Positions 54,798 through 63,927 of a DNA stretch of 64,000 bases are shown here, piece by piece. The DNA comes from Streptomyces agglomeratus (GTDB lineage Bacteria > Actinomycetota > Actinomycetes > Streptomycetales > Streptomycetaceae). A program made the position numbers and the translations under genes. The stretch spans positions 7,880,501 through 7,944,500 of the forward strand of contig NZ_MEHJ01000001.1 of NCBI RefSeq assembly GCF_001746415.1, read 5' to 3'. Position 1 is the stretch's first letter. Every line of letters starts with the position of its first letter. The notes under the pieces are model-generated. The model was not told where the DNA came from and did no database searches. It was given only the letters and a program-made list of their open reading frames with translations.

Positions 54798-55838
54798 TCA
54801 GTCACTCCTGCGGACTACGAGCGCGGTGATGTCGTCCCGATGTTTGCCCGCGGTGTGGCGGATGACGTCTTCGGCCAAGTGGTCGGCGACTTCCCAGGGC
54901 GAGATGTCCGCCCAGGCCCCCAAGCGCTCTTCGAGTGGATAGAAGGCGCCGGTTATGCCACGGGCCTCGGTGACACCGTCGCTGCAGCTGATGAGGGTGG
55001 CGCCCGGTGGGAATGGGAACCACGCGACGGTCCGGGGATTGGGAGTGAGGTCCGCAAGGCCCAGGGGTACGCCCGGGTCACCGAGCTGCACGGGGGCCAC
55101 CGGTCCGGCATTCAGCAGGTAGGGCGGAGGATGACCACAGTTGACGGCCTGCGTTTCCATCGACGTGTCGATGCCCAGGATGAGAGCGGTGACGAATCGC
55201 TCGGGTTCGCCGGTCTGCTGGGCAAAAACGTTGTGCCGGACCACCGCCTGCTCCAGGTCATCCACGAGCGCTGTGAGGGTCGGCTCGCGTGGGGCGGCCT
55301 CGCGGAAAGCGCTGAGCACGGCGAAAGCGGCTCCGATCGCGGGCAGGCCCTTGCCTTGGACATCGCCGAAGAGCAGCCGCGTGCCGTACGGCGAGGCCAC
55401 CACCTCGTAGACGTCTCCGCCTACCAGCCTGTCGGCCTCCACCGGCAGGTACACACCGTCGACGATCACCCGGTCGGTGAGGATCGGCAAGGACCGCAGC
55501 ATCTGCCGTTGGAGAGCGACAGCCGTGGACCGGGTCCGCAGCAACTCCCGCTCCCGCCGGATCCGCCAGTGGCAGGTCACCACGCACAGAATGCCGAGCA
55601 CGAAGGCCAGCACCATGACGATCGCGAAGTTGTACGACGAGGGGAGTGGCCGGTAGATCAGAACTGCGGCGATGACGATCAGCACCCAGCCCACCGCGTA
55701 GACGGTCTGCCGCATGGTGCCGACCGCCGCCGGGAACGCGGGAAGCAGGATCAGTAGGGGGATGAGCCGCACCGTGCGGTCATCGATCATCAACTCCAGC
55801 AGCACAATCGGTACGGTCGCCGCGACCACATAGGCCAT
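54798..55838 (-). CDS. Membrane PP2C/RsbU-type protein phosphatase
   Basis: 346 residues if started at ATG 55838; the frame is open to 56060 and an upstream start cannot be excluded, since no strong ribosome binding site marks either. The N-terminal part has three or four spans ([60 protein letters not shown]). The catalytic domain has [64 protein letters not shown] and [10 protein letters not shown]. These phosphatases dephosphorylate anti-anti-sigma factors in stress signalling. A decayed copy is at 27470. Confidence 0.87.
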   Translation of the reverse strand: MAYVVAATVPIVLLELMIDDRTVRLIPLLILLPAFPAAVGTMRQTVYAVGWVLIVIAAVLIYRPLPSSYNFAIVMVLAFVLGILCVVTCHWRIRRERELLRTRSTAVALQRQMLRSLPILTDRVIVDGVYLPVEADRLVGGDVYEVVASPYGTRLLFGDVQGKGLPAIGAAFAVLSAFREAAPREPTLTALVDDLEQAVVRHNVFAQQTGEPERFVTALILGIDTSMETQAVNCGHPPPYLLNAGPVAPVQLGDPGVPLGLADLTPNPRTVAWFPFPPGATLISCSDGVTEARGITGAFYPLEERLGAWADISPWEVADHLAEDVIRHTAGKHRDDITALVVRRSD

Positions 55839-56433
55839 CGGGGCTTTGACGCCACCTATGGGCGATGACTCGACACCGCGCCCGGCGCGCGACTTCAGCG
55901 GCGCGCCGGGCGCAGGGGCCGCCACGCGCCGACGAATCACCTTTCCAGACTCTCGCGGTCCACCCGCCGCCGCAAAGCGACGGGCTCCGCGTCGCTCCGG
56001 CACGAAGAACGCTCTGAACAGCACGGCACTACTGCCGAGCGTGCAGCACGTTTGGAACACGCGATGGTCCCGAATCCAGCGGCTAAGGATGGGCGAACGA
56101 CCAGCGCATCAACGCTGGTCAGATCAGTGGCTACCACTGACCTGTTCGAGTTGGCCGGGTATGACGCCAGGCGGTGGCTCACTGCTCGTCGCGCTTTGCA
56201 CGGCACTGTGCGTGTGGCGTCCGCCCGGGAGGCGTCGGGTCGTATGCGGACGTATCCGGGGCGATCATCGAAGTGAGGGACGTAGTTCTCGTCCAGGCTG
56301 TGACGCGGTCGGCGTCGGCTGCAGGCCCGTGCCGGCACAGCCCTCGACGCCCGGGCGAGCGGGTGCGTTGCAGCAGAAGAATCCTGCGGCAGCGTTCATC
56401 CGTGCCAAGACCATTGCGGGAAAGGCGGCGAAG
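55839..56433. other. Upstream region of PP2C and carbonic anhydrase genes
   Basis: About 600 bases between two divergent genes. No recognised gene; it should hold both promoters and possibly the true N-terminus of the phosphatase. Confidence 0.35.
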
Positions 56434-56732
56434 ATGTCGGTCACCGAGCAGTATCTCGCGAACAATCGGGCCTATGCCTCTCGTTTCAGCGGTCCGCTTC
56501 CGATGGAACCCTCCCAGAACATCTACGCCGTGCTTTGGCCTGAAGGATGGCGAGGCCAGCGTGATTCGCAACGCGGGGGGAGTGATCACCGACGACGTCA
56601 TCCGATCGCTGGCAGTGAGCCAGCAGTTGCTGGGAACGGACGAGATCATCCTCATCCACCACACTGACTGCCGGATGCTGACCTACCCCGGCTACACGCT
56701 CAAGGAGCCGATCCGCAGCGAGTCGGGTCTTA
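56434..56732 (+). pseudogene. Beta-carbonic anhydrase, 5' part (interrupted by IS5)
   Basis: ATG 56434 opens SVTEQYLANNRAYASRFSGP and PLPMEPSQNIYAVL. After one extra base near 56525 it continues GLKDGEASVIRNAGGVITDD, VIRSLAVSQQLLGTDEIILI and HHTDCRMLTY. The segment with the first zinc Cys and the Asp-Arg dyad (normally ACMDAR, between PSQ and NIYAVL) is deleted, and HTDCGML is HTDCRML. The IS5-type element then cuts the gene at 56733. Three independent defects make activity impossible. Confidence 0.85.
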
Positions 56733-56755
56733 GAAGCCGTATCTCAACCGAACAT
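56733..56755 (+). repeat. IS5-type terminal inverted repeat, left
   Basis: Shares AGCCGTATCTCAA[C/T]CGAACATG with the right end. Confidence 0.85.
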
Positions 56756-56848
56756 GATCGCTTGATTTGTGCTGGTCAGGAATGGTCTAGCTCTGAAGGA
56801 GGGAGACATCCGGCGTCTTGTTTCCGCTCCGTGAGTGAGGGGTGCGCG

Positions 56849-57376
56849 ATGGCGTCGGTGCTGGGAGTGCTGGAGGAGCGGGAGACAGCGGCCCGGGTGC
56901 GGGTGGAAGGGCTGCGGGAGGAAGTCGCCCGTTTGGCTGGGGTGTTGGAGGCCGCCGAGATCGAGCTGGACCGGCGGGTGATCGCGCGGGAAGAGCTGGT
57001 CGAGGCCCTGGCAGCCTCGGTTGCCGGGACCACCGCAGTGACCGAGGTTGAGGCGGAGCGGGAAACCGCGCCCGCGCCGGTGCCGGGCTCGATCGTGCCA
57101 CCCTGGCGCGAAGGACTGCCCGTGACGGTGCTGGCGCCGGACTACCAGCGGATCCTGGGCGTGCTGGAGGAGCGGCAGTCGGCGGGCCAAGGACCGCTGA
57201 AGGCCAGGGAGATCACGGTGGGGCTGGGCTTGGAGACGACGCCGGCGAAGGTCGAGGGGGTGCGCTCGAAGGCCAGGCGCCTGGTGGAGCGCGGGTGGCT
57301 CATGCAGGAGACGTCGGGGATGTTCAGAGCCGGCCGGCGGCCCGTGTCCGCGCCAGACGCCGGCCCATCCGCGTGA
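56849..57376 (+). CDS. IS5 passenger protein: coiled coil plus winged-helix-like domain
   Basis: 175 residues from ATG 56849. Residues 1-60 are a long amphipathic helix (VLEERETAARVRVEGLREEV, AEIELDRRVIAREELVEALA). After an Ala/Pro linker, residues 95-165 look like a small winged helix (APDYQRILGVLEERQSAGQG, REITVGLGLETTPAKVEGVR, SKARRLVERGWLMQETSGMF). It overlaps the transposase 3' end by 53 bases in antisense. Similar small proteins accompany transposases in other Streptomyces elements. A role in regulation or target choice is possible but unproven. Confidence 0.75.
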   Translation: MASVLGVLEERETAARVRVEGLREEVARLAGVLEAAEIELDRRVIAREELVEALAASVAGTTAVTEVEAERETAPAPVPGSIVPPWREGLPVTVLAPDYQRILGVLEERQSAGQGPLKAREITVGLGLETTPAKVEGVRSKARRLVERGWLMQETSGMFRAGRRPVSAPDAGPSA

Positions 57377-58244
57377 CCATCGACCACCGGATCATCGCCT
57401 CGCTGCTGGCTGGCAACGTCTCGTAGTCCCGGGCCAGTCGGCGCGAATGCATCAACCACGCGAACGTGCGCTCTACCACCCAACGCCTCGGCAGCACCAC
57501 GAACCCCGCCGTATCTTCGGTGCGCTTGACGACCTCCAGGGTGAGCGCGAGTTTCTGCCGGCACCAGTCGACCAGGCCGCCGGTGTAACCGCCGTCGGCC
57601 CAGACCAGGCAGATGTCGCGGTGCAGGCGGCGTAGCCGCTGCAGCAGACCCACCGCGGCATCCCGGTCACCGATGTTCGCGGCGGTGACCGCGACGACCA
57701 GGAGCAGACCGAGGCAGTCGGTCACGATGTGCCGCTTGCGGCCGCCCACCTTCTTCCCGCCGTCCCATCCGCGCGAGACGGACGGCACCGAGGCCGCTGC
57801 CTTCACCGACTGCGCATCGATGATCCCGGCCGTCGGCTCCGCCTCACGGCCCTCCTGCTCACGCACCCGTCCGCGCATCCGGTCGTGGAACTCTGTGGTC
57901 AGCCCGTGCTCGCGCCAGCGGCGGAAGAACGCGTAGACCCGGCCCCAATCAGGGAAGTCCACGGGCATCGCCCGCCAGGAGATCCCGCCCGCGACCAGGT
58001 AACGGATCGCGTCCAACATCTGCCGATGGCAGTAGCCCTCGGGCTGCCCGCCCCGTCCCTGAAGCCAGGCCGGCACCGGCACCAAAGGCCGGATGGCCGC
58101 CCATTCCGCATCCGACATGTCCGAGGGATACCGGCGTTCCCGGTCCGGATGGTCGGCCGCGTTGCCGTACACATGCGCGAGGCAGTCACACGATGGAGCA
58201 GCCGAGTTGAACTGAACGGGTTCGGACGCGTACAACAACGACAC
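57324..58244 (-). CDS. IS5-family transposase
   Basis: 306 residues. An N-terminal DUF4096-like domain (YPSDMSDAEWAAIRPLVPVP) is followed by RQMLDAIRYLVAGGISWRAM and a complete DDE domain: Asp in AGIIDAQSVKAAASV, Asp in ICLVWADGGYTGGLVDW, Glu in RRWVVERTFAWLMHSRRLAR. No frameshift or stop, so this is one of the few intact transposases of the window. A start downstream at the M of SDAEWAAI would also leave the full catalytic domain. Confidence 0.9.
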   Translation of the reverse strand: MSLLYASEPVQFNSAAPSCDCLAHVYGNAADHPDRERRYPSDMSDAEWAAIRPLVPVPAWLQGRGGQPEGYCHRQMLDAIRYLVAGGISWRAMPVDFPDWGRVYAFFRRWREHGLTTEFHDRMRGRVREQEGREAEPTAGIIDAQSVKAAASVPSVSRGWDGGKKVGGRKRHIVTDCLGLLLVVAVTAANIGDRDAAVGLLQRLRRLHRDICLVWADGGYTGGLVDWCRQKLALTLEVVKRTEDTAGFVVLPRRWVVERTFAWLMHSRRLARDYETLPASSEAMIRWSMVTRMGRRLARTRAAGRL

Positions 58245-58364
58245 CAGGGCCTCCCGGCACTGCTCGGTTAGATTCGCATCCCCGAGCTACCGAGAGGCCC
58301 TGCCTTCATGCGCGCACAACGGGAAGATCACCCCGGCGGGAAACCTGTTCGACCTACACGTTCC

Positions 58365-58387
58365 ATGTTCGATTGAGATACGGCTAC
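58365..58387 (-). repeat. IS5-type terminal inverted repeat, right
   Basis: Reverse complement starts GTAGCCGTATCTCAATCGAA; pairs with 56733-56755. Confidence 0.85.
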
Positions 58388-58390
58388 TTA

Positions 58391-58545
58391 GCCCACTTTG
58401 GCCGGAGGAGTCCTTTCATGACGTGGAGGTCGACGTGCGACGGTCCATCAGCCGCATCAAAGCGAGTCCCTACCTTCCCCACCGCGAGTCCGTACGCGGG
58501 TTCGTCCTCGACGTCGCCACAGGACAGCTTGAAGAAGTGCAATAG
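58391..58545 (+). pseudogene. Beta-carbonic anhydrase, 3' part
   Basis: After the IS5-type element the plus strand reads SPLWPEESFHDVEVDVRRSI, SRIKASPYLPHRESVRGFVL and DVATGQLEEVQ, then TAG at 58543. This is the conserved C-terminus of short beta-carbonic anhydrases. It continues the sequence that stops at 56732. Confidence 0.85.
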
Positions 58546-58646
58546 AACGCCGCCGGTGAGTGGCCGACATTGCCTGATCGGCGACGATCCGGACCGGGAT
58601 AACCGGGCTGATGAGAAAGGCCCTCGCGGAACGGTTCTTCTCCGAA

Positions 58647-59897
58647 TCAGCCGGTCGCGTCGGGGTGCTTGAGAAGCTGTGCCAGGGGAACGTCCACATC
58701 GGCGAGTTTGCCTGCGTCGACTGCTCGGCCGGAGGTGACGAGAGCGCGGATCGGGTCGGTGACGTCCCAGACGTTGACGTTCATGCCCGCGAGCACCCTG
58801 CCGCCGGAGAGCCAGAACGCGATGAACTCACGCGTCTCCCTTCGGCCGCGGAAGACGACTTGGTCGTAGCCGCCGGGTTCGACGTAGCCGGTGTACTCCA
58901 TGCCCAGGTCGTACTGGTCGGTGAAGAAGTAGGGCACACGGTCGTAGGCCACGTCCTGGCCGAGCATCGCCTTGGCCGCGACTTGCGGCTGGTTGACGGC
59001 GTTGGCCCAGTGCTCGACACGGATGTGCTTGACGAGCAGTGGATGGAAGGCGTTGGCGACGTCCCCGGCGGCGTAGATGTCCGGGTGCGAGGTGCGCAGG
59101 TGGGCGTCGACGCGGATGCCGTTGTCGACCTCCAGGCCGGCAGCGTCGGCGAGCTGAGTGTTGGGGGTGATGCCGACCCCGACGATGACCGCGTCGGCAG
59201 TGATGCGGCTGCCGTCCTCCAGCAGCACACCGTTCGCCCTGCCCTCGGTACCGGTGATCTCGGCGACTTGGACACTGAAGCGCAGGTCGACTCCGTGATC
59301 GGTGTGCAGGTCGGCGAAGACCTGGGCCACCTCGCGGCCCAGCACGCGCAGCAGCGGCAGCTCCGCCATCTCCAGCACTGTGACCTCGACGCCCGCCGCG
59401 CGGGCGGCGGCCGCGGTCTCCAGACCGATCCAGCCGGCGCCGATCACCACGATGCGGGATGCGGATTCGAAGGATTCCTTGATGCGGTCGCTGTCGGCGA
59501 GCCGGCGCAGGTAGTGCACGCCGTCGAGGTCGGCACCGGGCACGGTCAGATGACGTGGTGAGGAGCCGGTGGTCAGGAGCAGCTTCTCGTAACCGATGCG
59601 GCTGCCGTCAGCGAACGTCACCTCGTGTCCGGCCGGGTCGACCGCGGTTGCCGTGCTGCCAAGGCGCAGGTCGACGTCGTGCTCGGCGTACCACTGGGGA
59701 GGATGGACGTAGACGGTGTCACGCTCGTCCTTGCCCAGCAGGTAGCCCTTCGACAGCGGCGGCCTTTCGTAGGGGCGCTCGCTTTCCTCTCCGAGCAGCA
59801 CGATCGGGCCGTCGAAGCCCTCTTCGCGGAGGGTCTGTGCTGCCTTCGCACCGGCCAGGCTGGCTCCGACGATCACGAATGCGTTATTCACGGCCAT
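58647..59897 (-). CDS. Ferredoxin/rubredoxin reductase-type FAD oxidoreductase
   Basis: 416 residues from ATG 59897, with GAGGAGAGGAC upstream. FAD motif FVIVGASLAGAKAAQTLREE, the family hallmark ERPPLSKGYLLG, NAD(P) motif RIVVIGAGWIGLETAAAARA, and ATG-like LLLTTGSSPRHL with the second FAD motif DIYAAGDVANAFHPLL. The C-terminal reductase domain (FAFWLSGGRVLAGMNVNVWD) is complete. These flavoproteins pass electrons from NAD(P)H to ferredoxin or rubredoxin for P450s or dioxygenases. No such partner lies nearby. It is 192 bases downstream of the transaldolase gene's stop on the same strand. Confidence 0.92.
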   Translation of the reverse strand: MAVNNAFVIVGASLAGAKAAQTLREEGFDGPIVLLGEESERPYERPPLSKGYLLGKDERDTVYVHPPQWYAEHDVDLRLGSTATAVDPAGHEVTFADGSRIGYEKLLLTTGSSPRHLTVPGADLDGVHYLRRLADSDRIKESFESASRIVVIGAGWIGLETAAAARAAGVEVTVLEMAELPLLRVLGREVAQVFADLHTDHGVDLRFSVQVAEITGTEGRANGVLLEDGSRITADAVIVGVGITPNTQLADAAGLEVDNGIRVDAHLRTSHPDIYAAGDVANAFHPLLVKHIRVEHWANAVNQPQVAAKAMLGQDVAYDRVPYFFTDQYDLGMEYTGYVEPGGYDQVVFRGRRETREFIAFWLSGGRVLAGMNVNVWDVTDPIRALVTSGRAVDAGKLADVDVPLAQLLKHPDATG

Positions 59898-60089
59898 GTC
59901 CTCTCCTCTGCTGCATTGGCTCGGCCCGCGGGCGGGTGGTGATCCGCTCACTGCCAGGCGTCGCCCGTGGCCAGGCCATCGTTGTCGATAGCCCTGCGCT
60001 GTCAGCGGTTTGATTTGTTCCCCGGTGTGTCTGCCGATAGGTGGTCGCCGGTGAGGGGGTGCTCGGACCGTTCGTCGACTGTCGCTGCG

Positions 60090-61205
60090 TCAGGCGGCGG
60101 TGCGCGTGGGTTGCAGTTCGGCGTCCAGTTGCTCGAACAGTTCGTTGCCGGAGGCGGTGAACTTGGCGATGCCCTCGTCCTCCAGCACGCGGACCACGTC
60201 GTCGTAGGACACTCCGGCGGTCTCCAGGTCGTCGAGGACCTGCTGGGATGCCGGGTAAGTGCCGTGGATGGTGTCGCCCTGGATGCGGCCGTGGTCGGCG
60301 ACCGCACGCAGAGTCTGCTCCGGCATGGTGTTGACCACCCCGGGCGCCACCAGTTCGTCGACGTAGCGGGTGTCGGCGTAGGCGGGATCCTTCACCCCGG
60401 TGGAAGCCCACAGCGGGCGCTGGGGCCGCATCCCGGCCGCGGCCAGCGCCTGCCACTCCTGGGAGGCGGCGGCCTGCTCGAAGTGCTGGTAGGCCAGGCG
60501 CGCGTTGGCAATCGCGGCCCGCCCGCGCAGGGCCATTGCATCCGGCGTGCCGATCTTGTCCAGCCGGCTGTCGACCTCGGTGTCCACACGGCTGACGAAG
60601 AAGGAGGCCACCGACGCGATGGACGCCAGGTCACGCCCCGCGGCATGAGCCTTACCCATGCCGTCGAGGAAGGCGCGGAGCACTTGGTCGTAACGGTCGA
60701 GGGAGAAGACCAGTGTGACGTTGATGTTGATGCCTTCCGCGAGCGCGGTGCTGATCGCCTCCAGGCCGGGCCGGGTGGCGGGGATCTTCACGAACAGGTT
60801 CGGCCGGTCCACCAGCCACCACAGGGCTCGGGCCTCGGCGATCGTCGCCGCCGTGTCGTGCGCGACGCGCGGGTCCACCTCGAGCGACACCCGGCCGTCC
60901 ACCCCGTCACTGGCCTCGTACACGGGGCGCAGTACGTCACAGGCCCAGCGCACGTCGAACGCTGTCAGCAGCCTGACAGCTTCCTCGACCCGCACCCCGC
61001 GCCGGGCGAGATCACCGAGCTGTGCGTCGTAGCGGGCACCCGAGCGGATCGCCTTGGCGAAGATCGTCGGGTTGCTGGTGATGCCCACCACCCGCTGGTC
61101 ACGCACCAAGTCGGCCAGCCCGCCACTGGCGAGCCGCTCCCGGCTCAGATCATCGAGCCAGACCGCTACGCCTTCGGCGGCCAACCGGTCCAGGTTCTCA
61201 CTCAT
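60090..61205 (-). CDS. tal: Transaldolase
   Basis: 371 residues from ATG 61205, with AGGGAGAAG upstream. Actinobacterial-type transaldolase: [58 protein letters not shown], the Schiff-base lysine in [20 protein letters not shown], and [16 protein letters not shown]. It exchanges three-carbon units in the non-oxidative pentose-phosphate pathway, linking G6PDH and gluconokinase products to glycolysis. It lies 29 bases downstream of the HTH regulator gene on the same strand. Confidence 0.94.
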   Translation of the reverse strand: MSENLDRLAAEGVAVWLDDLSRERLASGGLADLVRDQRVVGITSNPTIFAKAIRSGARYDAQLGDLARRGVRVEEAVRLLTAFDVRWACDVLRPVYEASDGVDGRVSLEVDPRVAHDTAATIAEARALWWLVDRPNLFVKIPATRPGLEAISTALAEGININVTLVFSLDRYDQVLRAFLDGMGKAHAAGRDLASIASVASFFVSRVDTEVDSRLDKIGTPDAMALRGRAAIANARLAYQHFEQAAASQEWQALAAAGMRPQRPLWASTGVKDPAYADTRYVDELVAPGVVNTMPEQTLRAVADHGRIQGDTIHGTYPASQQVLDDLETAGVSYDDVVRVLEDEGIAKFTASGNELFEQLDAELQPTRTAA

Positions 61206-61234
61206 GATCTTCTCCCTTGCGTCGTTTCGCGGGA

Positions 61235-62050
61235 TTACGTCCACGTGCCGCCCGGATCCTGTGCGGGCCGGGTGCAGACCTCCTTCGCGCACGACCCGGT
61301 GGCAGGTTCGGGCACGCTCGCACCGCCGGCTGCGGCACGTAGTTCCACACAACACCGGCCCGGGTGAGGGGCGAGTACCGCCTCGATCCCACTTGCCTGC
61401 AGGCCGGTGAGGAAGCCGCCGAGGAAGGCGTGGTTGATCCCGCACACCAGCTCAGGCGACCGGGCGGCCAGCGGGTGGAAGGGGCAGTTCAGCAGCCGCA
61501 CCTCGGTTGGGGCCTGCCGGTCGGGCTCGAAGCCGTACTCCTCCAACACGGACTCGGAAAGCGTGAGAGAACGCTCGGGCCCCAAACGGCCGGGACGGCC
61601 GCTGGCGCGTGTCGCGGCTCCAAGTTCCTCACCGCGGTGGCGGGCCGTGCGCAATGCAGCGGACTGCGCGTCCTCGCCCGGCTGCTGGTGGAGGACCGCG
61701 TCGATGAGGATCTCGGCCACGAGGTCGGGACGGCGCTCGGGGATGGAGATGCGGATGTCGGTGTCTGCCGGCTCGTACACCTTGGGCTTGCGGCCCACCC
61801 TGCGGATGCCGCCCGGGTGGTCGTATCGGGAAGTCAGCAGCCCCGACGCGACCAGTTTGTCGAGGTGGAACGCGGCCAGCTTGGCCGAGATCCCGGCATC
61901 GGCGGCGGCCTCCTCCCGCGTCACCGGCCGGTGGGCGCGCCGTATGAAGCCATACAGCCTGCGGCGCACCTCGTCCCCGAGCACCGAGACCGCTTCCACC
62001 CCCGAAGCGGCGGGGGCCTGAGGAGAAGCCGGGGTCAGGTCAGAGGTCAT
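61235..62050 (-). CDS. Winged-helix regulator with C-terminal Cys motif (SufR/ArsR-like)
   Basis: 271 residues from ATG 62050. The N-terminal winged helix has [40 protein letters not shown] and [13 protein letters not shown]. The C-terminal domain has [40 protein letters not shown] and [12 protein letters not shown]. The spaced Cys residues (NCPFH, VCGINH, RCC) resemble the Fe-S-binding cysteines of SufR-type repressors, so it may sense redox state. It is divergent from the DUF2231 gene; a direct repeat in the shared spacer (62060-62142) could be its operator. Confidence 0.85.
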   Translation of the reverse strand: MTSDLTPASPQAPAASGVEAVSVLGDEVRRRLYGFIRRAHRPVTREEAAADAGISAKLAAFHLDKLVASGLLTSRYDHPGGIRRVGRKPKVYEPADTDIRISIPERRPDLVAEILIDAVLHQQPGEDAQSAALRTARHRGEELGAATRASGRPGRLGPERSLTLSESVLEEYGFEPDRQAPTEVRLLNCPFHPLAARSPELVCGINHAFLGGFLTGLQASGIEAVLAPHPGRCCVELRAAAGGASVPEPATGSCAKEVCTRPAQDPGGTWT

Positions 62051-62059
62051 ACATTCACG

Positions 62060-62142
62060 ATAACTCCAATCTGTGTGTGCGTAACCGGTCGGGTCCGCCT
62101 CTCTTCCCTGGCGGCTTGACTGTTCCAGAGAATAAGTCCAAT
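62060..62142. promoter_or_regulatory. Divergent promoter region with repeated ATAA[C/G]TCCAAT
   Basis: ATAACTCCAAT at 62060-62070 and ATAAGTCCAAT at 62132-62142 form a direct repeat across the 127-base spacer. A plus-strand promoter TTGACT (62116-62121), 18-base spacer, AATACT overlaps the second copy. TTACGC / TATCGT on the minus strand overlaps the first. This fits autoregulation plus control of the DUF2231 operon by the divergent HTH protein; binding itself is inference. Confidence 0.45.
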
Positions 62143-62177
62143 ACTCATTAGTGAAACTCGCGGGAGAGGACCATGCC

Positions 62178-62717
62178 ATGTCCAGCGAACTGCGCCAACA
62201 GGCGAAGCAGCCGGTCAGCGCCGTCCTCGCCGGCCCGTACGGGCACCCGTTCCATCCGATCCTGGTCACAGTGCCGATCGGCGCGTGGGTGGGCAGCCTC
62301 ATCTTCGACATCGCCTCCCACCTCGTGGACGATCCCGACTTCCTCGCCCGCGGTGCGATGTGGCTGATCGCCATGGGCGTTATCGGGGCACTGGCTGCTG
62401 CGATGGCCGGGTTCCTGGATCTGTTCGCCATCCCCGCCGGCACGCGCGCCTTCCGTATTGGCCTCATCCACATGACGCTGAACCTGCTGGTGACCGCCGC
62501 GTACGCAGGCAACTTCCTGTGGCGTCACGCCGGGGACGGGCCGTCCGGCAGCGTCGGGGCGGGGCAGCTCGTACTGAACGCCGTGACGCTGGCCGTGCTC
62601 GGCGTTTCGGGGTTCCTGGGCGGCAAGCTCGCCTACCGCTACGGCGTCCGCGTCGCCGACGAGGCGACCCAGGTCGAGGGTTTCGTTTCCTCCCGCCGGC
62701 ACTCAGAGCGCCGTTGA
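62178..62717 (+). CDS. DUF2231 family membrane protein
   Basis: 179 residues from ATG 62178, with GGAGAGG eight bases upstream; a GTG at 62151 is less well placed. GHPFHPILVTVPIGAWVGSL is the DUF2231 hallmark. Four hydrophobic segments: ILVTVPIGAWVGSLIF, GAMWLIAMGVIGALAAAMAG, IGLIHMTLNLLVTAAYAGNF and LVLNAVTLAVLGVSGFLGG. Members are b-type-cytochrome-like membrane proteins of unproven function; the conserved histidines could bind heme. First gene of a likely operon with 62781-63860. Confidence 0.88.
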   Translation: MSSELRQQAKQPVSAVLAGPYGHPFHPILVTVPIGAWVGSLIFDIASHLVDDPDFLARGAMWLIAMGVIGALAAAMAGFLDLFAIPAGTRAFRIGLIHMTLNLLVTAAYAGNFLWRHAGDGPSGSVGAGQLVLNAVTLAVLGVSGFLGGKLAYRYGVRVADEATQVEGFVSSRRHSERR

Positions 62718-62780
62718 CCCGTGCGCCTCCAGCGACGCATCGGCACTACGCCTTCACCTCTACCGCTCACGGAGTTCCCC

Positions 62781-63203
62781 ATGGACATCGCCGCACTGAT
62801 CACCTGGGTGGTCACCGCTCTCGGCGGCTTCTACATGCTCGGCATCTGGCTTTCACGCGGCGGCGCCCGTGGCGGCACCAGCCACCTGCCCGTCCCTGTC
62901 ATCTTCGGCCACTTCGCACTCGCCGCCGTCGGCCTCGTCGTGTGGATCCTCTACGTGGTCACTGGCAAGGACCCTCTGGCCTGGACCGCCTTCGGTCTCC
63001 TGCTGCCCGTCGCCCTGCTCGGGTTCGTGATGTTCGCCCGCTGGATTCCCGTCCACCGGGGCCGCGCTGCCGCACCGGCCGGTGCCGGCCAGAGCGCACC
63101 GGCCGAACGCCACTTCCCCGTCCCCGTCGTCGCGGGACACGGGCTCGCCGCGGTCGTGACCCTGGTCCTCGTCCTGCTCACCGCACTCGGGACGGGTGAG
63201 TGA
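62781..63203 (+). CDS. Integral membrane protein of the DUF2231 operon
   Basis: 140 residues from ATG 62781, with GGAG six bases upstream. Four hydrophobic segments: ALITWVVTALGGFYMLGIWL, VIFGHFALAAVGLVVWILYV, FGLLLPVALLGFVMFARW and VAGHGLAAVVTLVLVLLTAL. Conserved His residues sit in two similar HLPVPVIFGHFALAA and HFPVPVVAGHGLAA segments, an internal repeat suggestive of paired ligands. Family not recognised. Its TGA overlaps a possible GTG start of the next gene. Confidence 0.8.
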   Translation: MDIAALITWVVTALGGFYMLGIWLSRGGARGGTSHLPVPVIFGHFALAAVGLVVWILYVVTGKDPLAWTAFGLLLPVALLGFVMFARWIPVHRGRAAAPAGAGQSAPAERHFPVPVVAGHGLAAVVTLVLVLLTALGTGE

Positions 63204-63204
63204 C

Positions 63205-63860
63205 ATGACCCAGCACCTCCAGTCCGCCCTGCACATTGCCCCCGGCGCCGCGGTCAACCAGGCATCGATAGCGGCGGTGCCCGCCGCCCTGCGCGTGGTC
63301 CACGACGCGCAAGGGGTGGATCTGACGGCCGCTGAACTGGCAGCGGGGCAGTTCCTCCAGGCGCTGGGTATCGACACCGGTTCGGAGAGCCTGCGCCGGG
63401 CCGCATGGCCCGCGCCTACGCCGAACTGTTCAGCCCTCGCCCGTTCGACCTGACCACGTTCCCCAACGACGAGGGCTACGACGAACTGGTGCTCGCCCGG
63501 AGCATCCCGCTCCGGAGCGTCTGTGAGCATCATCTTCTGCCGTTCGTAGGGACGGCCCACATCGGCTACCTGCCCGGGCACCGGATCCTGGGGCTGTCCA
63601 GGCTCGCCCGGGTCCTGGAGTACTTCGCCTGCCGTCCTCAGGTGCAGGAGCGGCTCACCAAGCAGGTCGCCGACTGGCTCCAGGCCCACCTGGAGCCCAA
63701 AGGCGTCGGCGTCGTCATCCAAGCCGAGCACACCTGCATGACGCTGCGCGGCGTCCAGGCCACCGGGACGACGACCATGACCTCCACACTCCTCGGCCTG
63801 CTGCGCAGCGATGCACGATCCCGCAGTGAGTTCCTCGCCCTAACCGGCCTGCCTCACTGA
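63205..63860 (+). pseudogene. folE: Second GTP cyclohydrolase I gene, frameshifted
   Basis: ATG 63205 gives SALHIAPGAAVNQASIAAVP and GQFLQALGIDTGSESLRR. A short deletion near 63395 (where TPGRM- or TPxRM-like sequence is expected) moves the rest to another frame: MARAYAELFSPRPFDLTTFP, the zinc motif SVCEHHLLPFVGTAHIGYLP and AEHTCMTLRGVQATGTTTMT, to 63860. All active-site parts are present, so a few bases would restore it. As sequenced the catalytic part lacks its N-terminal helices. The ATG at 63405 could start a 151-residue piece, probably unable to assemble. Confidence 0.85.
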
Positions 63861-63927
63861 CCTGGACAGCCGAACGGGGCGCTGGTCGGCCGGTGCCGTT
63901 CCGGCCGGAAGCTGCTGAACTCGATGT

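Larger units (their letters stand above)
56733..58387 (-). mobile_element. IS5-family insertion sequence with passenger gene
   Basis: Ends are inverted repeats: left GAAGCCGTATCTCAACCGAA from 56733, right GTAGCCGTATCTCAATCGAA read inward from 58387. TTA flanks both sides (56730-56732 and 58388-58390), a 3-bp duplication. The 1655-bp element carries a minus-strand transposase (57324-58244) and a plus-strand small gene (56849-57376) that overlap tail to tail. It separates the two parts of a carbonic anhydrase gene. Confidence 0.88.
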
